Both the position numbers and the translations under genes were made by a program. 64,000 nt of DNA from the NCBI GenBank assembly GCA_019722365.1, contig JADFUC010001146.1:806001-870000 (forward strand), in the 5' to 3' direction. This document shows positions 17,223 to 27,761 of this stretch, in pieces (the stretch's first letter is position 1; each line of letters begins with the position of its first letter). Below the pieces are notes generated by a model, which ran no database searches, was not told the DNA's origin, and worked only from the letters and a program-made list of their open reading frames with translations. The stretch comes from Lithospermum erythrorhizon (Eukaryota > Streptophyta > Magnoliopsida > Boraginales > Boraginaceae).

Positions 17223-19028
17223 TCAAATATATGCTGGTCTAGGCAAGTCTTTGACAATACCACACAACAAGGCTTCATCTGGAAGGGCATACTCATCCCG
17301 GAGAGTTCGTTCGGGCGATTGGACGCTGAAGTACAATTGTTGCCCCAAATACTCATTCTCTAATACAGTAGACCTCAGGTTCCACATCCCAGCATTGTCT
17401 ATGGTTAGCATTATGGCTGCCCACGAATTCGGGTAGACATGGATTGTGTGTCTGCTTACTGCATCTATAAGATTGTAGCCTTTTCGCCTTTCTGGCGTCC
17501 ATACTCCTGGTTCAATCCTGTTGTTCATTACACGAATACATGTGTCGTAATATTAGGCACGTACCATGTATTATAATCGAAAACTGAAAATGTCTGATTA
17601 ATTTGAATAAGAGGTGTCCTTAGATAACAAAACTATAAATTATACTTACGCGACGGGGAAGAAGGAATATCCTGACAAATGCCATGAATTCATGGTTCTT
17701 TCAGGATTTTCAAGGATGATTTCAATGAAGTTTCGAAATGTAGCATTGATGACATTTGGAGCAATAGTCACCTGCTCAACACCCACCACTGATGGAGCAG
17801 GTGGTACATCCTTAATTGAATCATACTTGAAGACTTCGTCAGCAACATTGAAGTATTCTGCCAACTTCAATGGAGTATCGGGATCTGTATGTGAGATGCC
17901 ATTGATCGCATAACGAAGCTTCCCATTAGATGTGCCTGTTGTGCCAGATAGTCGAAATGTGCGAGTAATGTTGATCTGTCCGTAGTGGTATGAACCTTGA
18001 GGGTTCGGCCTGGCCGCGCTTGCGGTCAGGTTCCATATGAAGGAACGGAATTGGTTGATGGACCAATCAACTCCCTCCGGTGATGGAGGGAGTTCAGGTG
18101 AAGGTGGCTCTTTGCCACCTTCATATCGAATAACAATTGTCGATGTAAGGGTTTTTTTTGTGAACTTTGTCGACGCCACAAATAAATAGTCCTTCGGAGC
18201 TTTGTTAGCAGTGACCAATACTGAGGCGCATTGGCCTAGATGAACATCGAGGGACTCATACTCGTTCTGAACAGTATGAGATCCCTCGATTTCGACTAGC
18301 TTCATCGTGTGACCCTGGAATCTAACATTGACGGAATTCTTCAACCCAACATTACAAAATCTAAACCTATAAGTCTTGTTAATCTTCACAGTAAACATTG
18401 GTGGCTCATTTGGACGTGTATTCGCCAAGCCCCCCTTTCCATTAATAAGGACACCATCAGGATTACCAATAGAGCGACCATTGTCCAATAATCCCCTCAA
18501 TGTAGCATGGGATTTGGAGTACCAATCTCCAACAAGTACCGAAAAATCATCCTCAGGGCGATCAAAAGGGACGGGGATGAGATCGCGGCTATTAATACGA
18601 AGACTACCAAAACCACCCGCGGCCCTGTGCAACCCCGTCGAGGGGTAATAATAATAGCTTCCAATCTGATCCTTCACCTGGAATTGATAGGTGAAGTTAG
18701 CCCCCGGCATAATCGGACAATTGGTCCCGGGCAATCCTTCCTGCCAACTGTTCTTCCTCTGCTGGACGCCGTTCCACGTTAAGAGGAACGGATCGTCCAG
18801 CTTGTTGAAGACATTGATGACAAGATTATTGTTGGTAGTACTATTGATAGTTGGTCCTGGAAATTGATCATTAATCAAGATTACTTGTTGGGGGGTCCCA
18901 AAAGGAGATAATACACCATATGTAACATGAAATTCGAAAAATATGTAAGGATCCTCAGCTTGGATCCTCATAAACCGTGAAAGGCATGATATGTATAATA
19001 GCGAAGCAAATAATTTTTTTACTTCCAT
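17223..19028 (-). CDS. SKS: SKU5-similar (SKS) multicopper oxidase-like protein, pollen NTP303/Bp10 type
   Basis: Secreted cupredoxin-fold protein of the L-ascorbate oxidase-like group; members act in the cell wall or at the plasma membrane, several in pollen tubes. Two exons: 19028-17650 and 17517-17223, with a GTAAGT donor and CAG acceptor, 1674 nt, 557 residues (family about 540-590). Signal peptide MEVKKLFASLLYISCLSRF followed by the mature start EDPYIFFEFHVTYG. Cupredoxin landmarks: INDQFPGPTI, PGTNCPIMPG, YYYPSTGLHRAAGGFG, VLVGDWY, DGVLINGKG, YRFRFCNVG, DNAGMWNLRS, RYLGQQ-like EYLGQQLYFSV, RTLRDEYALP. The type-1/type-3 copper His motif is degenerate (LTWNG in place of HWHG; Asn/Ser elsewhere), as in other SKS proteins, so oxidase activity is not expected. 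No GPI-anchor signal is seen at the C terminus (ends in RPAYI). This points to the NTP303-like branch rather than SKU5 itself. Confidence 0.93.
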
Positions 19029-19828
19029 TGTTTAATTTACTGAGTGAGTAGATCTTAATTACCACAAACTCTTCATATATGTTATATGATATGGTTATTA
19101 AGCCAGAGGAAAATATAAGATTGCCATTAAATTTCTCAAAATTATGTGCGTTTTTGGAGGCCATTCGACTTTGAGTGTGGTCTTCCATTGCTTTCGCATT
19201 CTTGTGCCATTTATTTTTTAATGTTGTCATGTATAAGTATATACTTGTGATAATATTTGAGCTTAATGAGTTGTCTCCATGGGCGCAAGTATATATTTAG
19301 TATTACAAGTAATAGAACCAAATTATCAATATATCGAACTTGCTACATTATCCTTAGTAGTGCTTCATTTACTTAAACGTTTTTAAGGTAAAGCTTTGAT
19401 CGTGAGTAAATTTTTAAAAATTAATCTGATGTTAAATACGTGTTTAGAAAATGTTCGTAATTCATTCTGCGTATTTGAAATGATTCATTCGATAAAGCAT
19501 GAGTTTGAAAAAGATTAATACTTGGGCGTGCAATCGAAATGAAGGTTAAGTTTGATTTTTTGGAATAAATTGATCCGGACAAAGTTGTACAACATGCATT
19601 ATTGAGATATTTTTTCAATTTTAATAAAATTTCATCATGCACTAAGTCTTGCAGGAAATCAAATAAATGGTGATGTTATTCATTACTTTTGGTTGATTAT
19701 AAATGGATGGTATAAATCCCAAAAAATGAAGTAGCACTATACATAGAATGACTTCAATTTAACATGTAAAACATAATAAAAACAAATATGTTGCTATGTA
19801 GCAGAATCTTTACTTTTTATAGTATATA
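19029..19828. other. SKS promoter region / TPK1 3' flank
   Basis: About 800 bp of AT-rich DNA between the SKS start and the TPK stop, both genes on the minus strand. It presumably holds the SKS promoter. Nothing coding or repetitive is supported. Confidence 0.5.
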
Positions 19829-21740
19829 TCACTGGGAAGAAATAAGCAAATCATTCTCAGTTAATGTTCCTGAACTATCAACATCAAGAGCTCTGAAACC
19901 GTCCATTACCAATGAGACATCCTCATCACTTATCTTTCCCAACTCTTTCAGTTTGTACACAACAAATTCAGCAGCACTGCATTCAACAAAATCAATTAAA
20001 TTTTATATAATCAAGGTGTGTGTGATGATTGCCAATTGGGCAACAATTCTAATATCGTTGATACATTTCAATAAGTATGATAAAATGCATCGATATTAGG
20101 GGAGGTTAATAGAGATGTGCCTCAGGCAGATCAGTAGCCACCAGCATGCCTACTTGCTTAAACATAAGCAGGGTAACCCGCCAACAACCAGAAGCCGCGA
20201 CCACAGGATTCGACAACGATTCTTCTTTGCCGAGGATCGAGCATGTAGCCGTCATAGGGCGCCGCGGCCGTGTCAGTTGAGATGTGCCGTGACATGAATT
20301 CTAATATATATGCATGCACATGGGAGAAGAATTGTATATCTGGTTCATTCTATTGGATGATAGATAAGCAGAACAAAATAATGACTAAAGCTCGAGGGAA
20401 CAAAATGTAACAAATTGAATAAGGGACGAAATTTGAAGGATTGACTAGCATTAGTGTGTTGGAAAAAACATCTGAAATATATGGTCGCAATTATTTTTTA
20501 AAAATGAAAATCATGGGGGCGGTACTCCTCTTGCCAGTTGCCCCTAGTTCCATTCATATAGGTAGAGCTTAGTTTCTTAACTCATTGATGCAATATAAGT
20601 TCGAGTTACGTTATTAAGTCTAAAAGTTCAAAACGAATGTGAAATCATTCATTGATTATAGTAATCATTTGTGTAATCTATATAATACATGTTCTTTTTT
20701 CATTGTTCATGTGTACACATTAAAAATGTAATTAAAAAACACATGAAAAGATGTTACAAAATCAATAAGATGATTTAAGGTTTAAGAAGAATTTTGCAAA
20801 ATAAAACCAGTAGTAGGCTAGTAGTTGTGGTGTACCTTACTGCTCTATCATCATCAAGATCAGCTGCATCAAGATCTGAAGCTGTCAACTTCCTTGTAAG
20901 AACCCATTTAATTAATGAACGTTGCCTTCTCTCAGTGTATAATTGAGCCAAGTAATAAAAAAACTGTGCCCAACAAATAGTACTAATCAAAATCCAAACT
21001 GCAGCAAATAATCTCCCTGTTTTAGTTGAGAAGCTCTTGTCTCCATACCCCAAAGTAGTCACAGTTGAACATACACAATAAAATGCATCAAACAATTCCA
21101 AATCCTCAAAAAAGTAAAGAAAAAATATCCCAGCTAGAAAAAGAAATAATATCACACCCAATGTAGTTAAGACTTTGTAATGTATTTTATTAGCCTCGAT
21201 TTCCTTCATTAGATCATGATTGTCACCATTTTCCTTCTTGTGTATTATGGCTTTCACAAATAGTATTTCTTGTTTTTCAAGAATGTAATCAGCTGCATTA
21301 CTAAGGACGAATCCGACTAGCGCCATGCCCGTGAAAACAAATATACACGCGAGAAACTTTGCAAATTTGGTACGGGGAACGAGATCCCCGTACCCAACTG
21401 TTGTCATTGTGACAACACAAAAGTATATGGCATCGAGCATTCCGTTTGTCTTCCTCCCATCGATTTGATCACGAACGAGGAAGAAACAGAATGCTCCGAG
21501 GCCTAAATAGGCAGCCAAAAACATGTACACTGGTTTCAAATCAAATTTATTTTCTGGTGTGTATTTTGCATTCTGGAGAAGTTCAGACGTGTGTTGTTGT
21601 TCCAATAGATGAGTCTCCCTGATGTTTGGATCACTCGAACCGCGCCGAAGCCTTCGTCTCTTCAATGCATTCTTTACAATTGAATAATCTGCAGTTGTTG
21701 ATGGAAGCAATGGATCATTAACATTTGTAGCATTAGCCAT
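19829..21740 (-). CDS. TPK1: TPK1-type two-pore potassium channel with EF-hands, 2 exons
   Basis: Tandem-pore K+ channel, in this family usually vacuolar (tonoplast) and activated by cytosolic Ca2+. Exons 21740-20836 and 19976-19829 give 1053 nt, 350 residues (Arabidopsis TPK1 363). The start MANATNVNDPLLPS was chosen because upstream in-frame Mets precede only 5' UTR-like sequence. Order of features: N-terminal RRLRRGSSDP motif (a 14-3-3 binding site, RxxSxP-like), first pore TMTTVGYGDLVP, second pore STVTTLGYGDKSF, then a C-terminal EF-hand pair. The first EF-hand spans the exon junction (LDDDRAV then SAAEF); the second is DVDSSGTLTENDL. Both selectivity filters are GYGD, so a functional K+ channel is expected. 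The intron (20835-19977) is about 860 nt and contains an unusual GC-rich frame (separate entry). Confidence 0.95.
20158..20295 (-). CDS. GC-rich 45-codon reading frame inside the TPK1 intron
   Basis: Minus strand, ATG at 20295 to TAA at 20160-20158. It begins MSRHISTD, contains DGYMLDPRQRR and CGRGFWLLAGY, and ends PAYV. GC is markedly higher than the surrounding intron, and the amino-acid composition is protein-like, with clustered Arg/Gly/aromatic residues. It has no GT donor joining it to the TPK exons in a useful way, and TPK channels do not contain this sequence. It may be a nested small gene, a captured exon or a retained transposon fragment. I do not recognise a family. Confidence 0.35.
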   Translation of the reverse strand: MSRHISTDTAAAPYDGYMLDPRQRRIVVESCGRGFWLLAGYPAYV

Positions 21741-21842
21741 TTTGGATTTATGAGTATGGTAGTAATATATATAAACTGGACATATAATTTGAAACAAATG
21801 GTGATATAATTGAGTTATGGAGAGGCATATATGAAGATTCAA

Positions 21843-23620
21843 AAGGGATTGGAATTATTCAAGATATTGGTTTTATATTGATGACATTTTCAATTTAGAT
21901 TTCCTATGTCAGATCTATGAACTATGATTGTCTATATTAAATTAGAGTATTTTTAGTGCTCAACTGTAACCAAACTATACGGAGAATTATTATACCAGTA
22001 GTAACTAATACGGAGTCAGACATAAGATTGATTAGTGCAAGCACGATAAGAAGAGAAATGGAGAATCAGCTCTAAAAGAAGTGGCGAAGTTTAGAAGAAA
22101 TTAGAAGGAGGAGAACCGTCTTTAAATTTTGAAAATTTTAAGATTTATTCTTCAAATATATTAATTTTATATAGCAATTGCTCCCCCTTCCTCCTAAATA
22201 AATAAATAATGATAAAAAATTAATTTAAATAGATTTAATACTGATCTTTTAGGACTATTTATCAATTGCTTTTGACTTAATTGAGACAATTTTTAAAGGT
22301 TTATTGAAGTTGCACTTAATAAAATAGTGATGTGGCTTGTCTGCGTGATATGGGAGTTGGTTTAAGCGTCGTTAATTTTTGGAGTATCTGCGGCGTTCTT
22401 AGCATTTAATAAGCAATAGCTTGTAATTTGGTCCGTTTTCGTCTACCGATGACTACGTAGGATCACAATTTAGAACTTTTATAACTCGCTACGTTGAGTA
22501 GATATGAAGTGAAACGTTGAGCTTCGCTTTGACCGAGTAAGATATGAGCTTTGGAAAACTTGTTGAGCTCGCTTGTTGAGTAGATATATGAGCTTTGAAG
22601 ATCTTTGAAGCTAAAATTTAAGCGTTTAAATGAAACACGCTTAAATGCTATTTGTTTCTCATTTTCTGTTTCAAAGTGTAGTATGGCCAAAAGCTTCCTT
22701 CTCTTTGATAATCAGATTAAAGCTCATATGTTTGAGATTTGGTGTTTAAGATGAGAAATAAAAACTTTGAATAATGTATTTTTAAACAATATTTGGGAAA
22801 GAGTTCGGGAAAGAAGATAGAAGATTTGGAGATTTTATAGTGATGAAAATGAAGCTTCAATGACTCTTTTAGAGCATCCATTTGAGACACAAATCGAGGC
22901 TAGGTCTCGATGGGTCCTTACGGAAAAGTTTTTGCAAAAACATTTTCGGTCGTCAAGGCGCATGGTGTGATAAGGATCTCGCTGACATTTTGAAGCTTTA
23001 AAATCGTATTTAAAACCGTTATAACTGGAGTTTTGGCGATTGAAAAAGAGTTGGAAAGCTGAAACTCTTTAATAATGTGAAATCAAACCCTGTTTTATAA
23101 GCATTAAGATTTTCAAAAGCATTTTATTTTGACAAAACATCTTTGAAATCTTGCATCGATAATGATTTGAGAAAATAACTCACAAAATAAGCGCTTGATC
23201 AAGATCGAGCAGTAAAGTTAGATTAATGCTTTTACTTATACTTAAAACTGCGTGGTCTCATTCTCTTTGTATATCTTGATTCTTCGTTAAAATTTCTTCC
23301 CTACTTGTTAAGCTTTTAAACAGGTAGATGGACGATCTTCTTAACCGTCGATGTGCCCAGCTTTGAAGTTTTGTATAGTTGATTATATCTATCGCCCATA
23401 ATAAATGCTTGGTGATGCAATGCTTGAAAGCTGCATGGCGTTCTTCATTGTCTTGATAATGTGATCTTTGTTAACTTATTTGATATGAATATCAGCTTTG
23501 CGTCCAGCAGCTAACGTGCCTTGGCTGGCATTAGCCGTTGCTCTTTAATGTCTTATTGTGCTTGTTCTGATATGCTAATATGCCTTGAAACTCATAACAT
23601 GTCATTACGATGTACTATGG
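21843..23620. other. TPK1 upstream region and intergenic DNA
   Basis: The first part should contain the TPK1 promoter. A dispersed repeat copy lies at 22292-22387. The rest is non-coding by eye, with runs of imperfect AGCTTTGAAGAT / GAGCTTTG words near 22500-22620. Confidence 0.5.
22292..22387. repeat. Dispersed repeat, copy B
   Basis: Same family and orientation as 6929-7025 (shared TTAATAAAATAGTGATGTG core and flanking TTTAAAGGTTTAT). No terminal inverted repeats were noticed. Confidence 0.6.
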
Positions 23621-23628
23621 TAATCTTA

Positions 23629-24029
23629 ACTTGGGAGTTGACTACTACACCAGGTAGTCCAGATGATTTACCTAAAACTGTGAAGACAAAGTCCAAGGTA
23701 AATCCATCCAGGAATCATGCAATATTTGGGTACATATGTTTGTTTATGGTGCAATGTACCTGTTATAGTTTTTTTTTAAATAGTACTAGTGAAACGTACA
23801 TACATTCTTGTAGGATCTTGCGGTGTATGATTCAACCGAAGATGAATGTTTTCCGTGTAGATACAATATGCAGATGGGAGATGAAGTCGATTTTTGTTCT
23901 TACAATCGACAAGCATCAAAAAGTTCGGAGCATTGCATCAAAGCGACTAATGGTTCATACAGAGCAGCTTATAGTTCTCATGAGAGCAAATGCAGAGGCA
24001 GAAAGCAGATGCATTATAAACTATTCTGA
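23629..24029 (+). pseudogene. Possible orphan 3' gene fragment, two putative exons
   Basis: A putative exon ending at 23696 (PGSPDDLPKTVKTKSK, then donor AAG|GTAAAT) can be joined in phase to one starting at 23817 after TTGTAG (DLAVYDSTEDECFPC). That exon runs to a stop at 24029, ending KQMHYKLF. The second part is rich in Cys, Ser and charged residues. No upstream exons or family were recognised. It could be the 3' end of a decayed or transposed gene; chance is not excluded. Confidence 0.3.
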
Positions 24030-24632
24030 AGTATTATGGATACAATAGTTTTTGGTACAAGTGTATGGTTTACTGAATAGTCCATCTTCTTTTTCCAAAT
24101 TCACAATATCTTCTCAAGTCTACTTACAATTCTAATTTTATGCTCTAGTTAAATTAGATCATGTCAATTTTAACGTGTAAAATGGATGGGGTTGTATATA
24201 ATGTAAAACACAAACCAAACAAATACACAAAAAATATTAGAATCCACTAATCTAGTCATGTTGAAATTTTATTTTTTGTGGTTTGCATTGACTTGAGACG
24301 GATCGAAATCCAATATATATAATTATCGAATTTTAACCCTTTTTGAATTCAATCGAAACCTTGAGTCAAGTCGAATACTTTCAGGTTAAACTCAATCTCT
24401 AATTTGAACATTTTCATTAGAAGTCGATTTTTATGAATTCTAATTTAATAACTTAATGAATTATTGTCGAATCCAATATAACATTTAATTAGAAATCAAT
24501 CGAATTTAAAATTAAAATTTGACATTCGATTTAAATCATCAAATCGAGCTTTCGAATTGAACATTATGGAGCCTACAAAAAGGTTGTCCAAAAAACTGAA
24601 TTCCAACTTCCAAGCTACAAAATTCTTGATCA

Positions 24633-27600
24633 ATGAACAATTCAACGACAAAGTTAGCAAAACCCATAGCTCTCTTCACAATCACATTCAGTACCACAAT
24701 TTTGTTGTTAATATTCTCACAAACAAACCCATCATCTACTTTAATAAAACCCAAATCAATGTCTTCACAAAGCTTCATTATTTGGCTTCATGGTTTGGGT
24801 GATTCTGGACCAGCAAATGAACCCATCAAAACCATTTTCACTTCTGATGTGTTTAATCATACTAAATGGTCTTTCCCTTCTGCTTCATTGAACCCAGTTA
24901 CTTGTAATAGTGAGTATTAAATTGTATGTTTTGATTTTGGGTTTTTATTGTTTTAAATATGTGGTTCTTGTATTTTTACGGAAAAATGAAAACGTCAATT
25001 AAATTGAATTGATTTGGAGTTAGTATTGTTTATTGTTAAAGGTATGATTTTTAAGCCATCAAAACCATCTTCACTTCTCCTATGTTTAACTACACCAAAT
25101 GGTCCTTCAATTCAAACAGTGGCGGAAATTTTTATATTAGGGGGATCCAAAATATTTGACTTTGAGACAAATCTTTAATAATTAATTACTCTTTAAATAT
25201 ATTATTAAAAAAATTTAAAAATTAATATTGTGAAATTATTTTTAAAATGAATCTAATTATGTAAAAGTTTATATTTTTGGAATAATGAATAATTAATAAT
25301 TTGATGGTGAAGTTGATTTTAAAAGTTGAGAAGCGTCGGTGTTTTGGATTGGAGGGTGTATGAAATATTATGAACAACATAACATAATTTTAAAAAGAAG
25401 AACGGACAACTGATTCCCATGCCCCCCCCGCTAGTTCCTCTACTGCTTTCAAACCAGTCACTTGTAATAGTAAGTATTAATGTGTATGATTTGATTTTGT
25501 GTTTTTATTGCTTTGAATGTGTGGTTTTTGTATTGTTTTGTTTGAATTGAGTGGATTTAGATGTTAATTTATATGATTTATTGGTAAAGATATGATTTTT
25601 ATTCATGTTTGTATAATTTTCTTGCTTTAAAGGGATTCTCATTATTAATTTAGTAATTAGTTTTCGTACCTGATAATGGAACTGCACACAGCACACTAAT
25701 GCTTTGATATGTTCTCCCTCCATCTCCATAGGAGTGTCAAGTTTTGAATTTTGATGGATGACTATTCAAAATTTTCACTCAAAACCTTTTTTGTGTGAAA
25801 TTTGGTGAATAATACATCAAAGTTACTGCTTACAACACACTTTACTGTTAACATAATAATTTTGATTCAAAACGAAGTTATGCGTGTCAATTGAGGGCTT
25901 GAGGCAGCAAAGTTTGTTAACTTTAACTGTTAATTATAAAACTTGATTTTTTTTTTTTAAATGGAGGGAGTACTATGTATTAGTAGAAGGATTAATGTTG
26001 CTTTTTTAAACGTGTAGGTTTTAATTAGATAGGGAAATTATGAACTGCATTTTTCATCCATACTGAACTTTTGTAGAAATAATGCAATATCTGTTTGATG
26101 CATTTGAATGTTGAAACTTGTGGTACGATTAGGACAAAGAGGGAATGTAGTTTTCGACAAGGATTTATAACACATACTCAGATATTTCTACACCCCCCTC
26201 TAAATTAGTTTGCTGATTTATGAACTCTATATGTAGCACATTGTACTATTAGGATGTACATTCCAGTATTAAACTTTGTCGTGTTTCTTCTCTATGACGT
26301 CGAAGTGTAGTATCATAAAAGAAAGCTAGCTTGTAGTTTCCTGATAGTAGATCGATGAGTTTGTGTTTCCTTGTCCTTTATGTTCCAGGAGATAGATAGT
26401 GTGATGTTTAGTTTATCTGTTACTTCCAAATGTATGGCCTCCTTTTGTTTGTCATCTGTGTAATTTGTTCATCTTTTCAGATGGAGCTGTAATGCCTTCA
26501 TGGTTTGACATTCATGAGATACCTGTGACTGCTGTATGTTTCTTCCCTTCTCATTCCTCCACCCCCTATAGTCTTTCATCGGTCCAGATTCTCTATATTA
26601 TTTAGTGAAATGAAGGCTTGGTCATGATTAACACATGAAGAGTGTATCAGATTGTTTGATTTCACCTCAATACATCTAGTAATTTATTTTATTCTTTAAT
26701 GTGTCAGCACTCCCCGAATGATGAAAGGAGCCTTTTGGAAGCAGTGAATCATGTTCATGCAATGATAGGCAAAGAGATAGCTGATGGCACAGATCCAAGT
26801 AACATATTTGTATGTGGATTTAGCCAAGGAGGTATCTCTGGCTCATACATACAATCTATAACCAATACCCAAGATATTTGAATGTTCACCAGAGATGTTA
26901 TGCCATTTTCCTTCGTCTCATTCTCATGTGTGTAATAGAACCTTACCTATCACGATGAATAAACCTAGGTGCACTAACCTTGGCGAGCGTTCTGCTGTAT
27001 CCAAGAACCCTAGGAGGAGGTGCTGTGTTCAGTGGGTGGGTCCCTTTTAATTCATCTATATTGGGGCATGTCACACCAGAAGCAAAACAGGTAGGTTATT
27101 GTAATTCATCTTTTGCTGTAGATCAATCCCCTTAGTCAATTACTTAATTGTAACCATCACTGTGACAAATCCTTGGCGCATGGCTACTAAAGGTCGTTTT
27201 ATAGACTCAATAAATTAATCAGGTGTATGGGATGTTTGTACTAAAAATTAGATGACATAGTTGATTTTGATTGTAGAAACTAAGAAATATTACGAATAAA
27301 AGGATCAGATTGGTTGAGTGTGGTTGTGACAGCCCGTTTGGCTTTGGTGAAAGATTGGTTGGAAATGGCAAGCTAAATGCTTTTCTTGAGCTTTATGAAA
27401 TGAAACTTACTTGTATAACATTTCAATCATTTGAAATGTACGTTTATCAAATAATTGAATTCTCCAATTACTTCAGGCGCCTATATTGTGGTCACATGGT
27501 ACAGTTGACGGAGTAGTCCTGTTTGAAGCTGGACGTGCAGGTCCACCCTTCCTTGAAAAAGCTGGTATGAACTGCGAGTTCAAGGTGCACGTTTCCCTTC

Positions 27601-27761
27601 CTTTCTCCTTTCTCCTTTTTTCTATTTCTTATGATGAATTGTGAACTATATGCCCATGATATTATTTTCAGGCTTATCCTGGTCTTGGTCATTCAATAAA
27701 TAATGATGAACTGAAGTACCTCGAATCCTGGATCAAGGCTCGTCTTCAAAGTTCTCCCTAA
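24633..27761 (+). CDS. SOBER1: SOBER1/TIPSY1-like acyl-protein thioesterase (abhydrolase_2), 6 exons
   Basis: Alpha/beta-hydrolase of the acyl-protein thioesterase/carboxylesterase group; Arabidopsis SOBER1 suppresses AvrBsT-triggered immunity. Exons: 24633-24909, 26481-26533, 26708-26831, 26969-27090, 27477-27584, 27672-27761; 774 nt, 257 residues. Catalytic triad visible: nucleophile GFSQGG, Asp in HGTVDGVV, His in PGLGHSI. Other family landmarks: WLHGLGDSGPANEP (oxyanion region), MPSWFDIHE, LLYPRTLGGG, SGWVPF. From the inner Met at 24759 (MSSQSFIIWLHG) the protein would be 215 residues, the usual family size. The longer start adds a hydrophobic segment (IALFTITFSTTILLLIF), a possible signal anchor. 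Which start is used is undecided. Intron 1 holds a partial duplicate of exon 1 and two MITEs. Confidence 0.93.
25052..25540 (+). repeat. Partial duplicate of SOBER1-like exon 1 and its donor region, split by a MITE
   Basis: 25060-25116 repeats the exon 1 stretch CCATCAAAACCATTTTCACT through AAATGGTC. 25446-25550 repeats its continuation CCAGTTACTTGTAATAG, the splice donor (here GTAAGT) and the first intron bases (TATTAATGTGTATGATTTG and on). The duplicate is interrupted by an insertion at 25117-25445. It is diverged, so it is not recent. Confidence 0.75.
25117..25445. mobile_element. hAT-like MITE in SOBER1-like intron 1
   Basis: The left end is CAGTGGCGGAAATTTTTATA. The right end, read on the other strand, is CAGTAGAGGAACTAGCGGGG. 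Flanks AATTCAAA and CTTTCAAA match at 6 of 8 positions, consistent with an 8-bp hAT target duplication. No coding capacity. The ends resemble the common plant CAGTGGCGGA element. Confidence 0.6.
25714..25970. mobile_element. Stowaway MITE in SOBER1-like intron 1
   Basis: It opens CTCCCTCCATCTCCATAGGA and closes ATGGAGGGAG followed by TA. The ends are an inverted repeat. About 257 bp, AT-rich and non-coding. Confidence 0.8.

Noticed and set aside
18309..18782. Plus-strand frames inside the SKS gene
   Set aside because: Antisense shadows of the strongly supported SKS coding exon.
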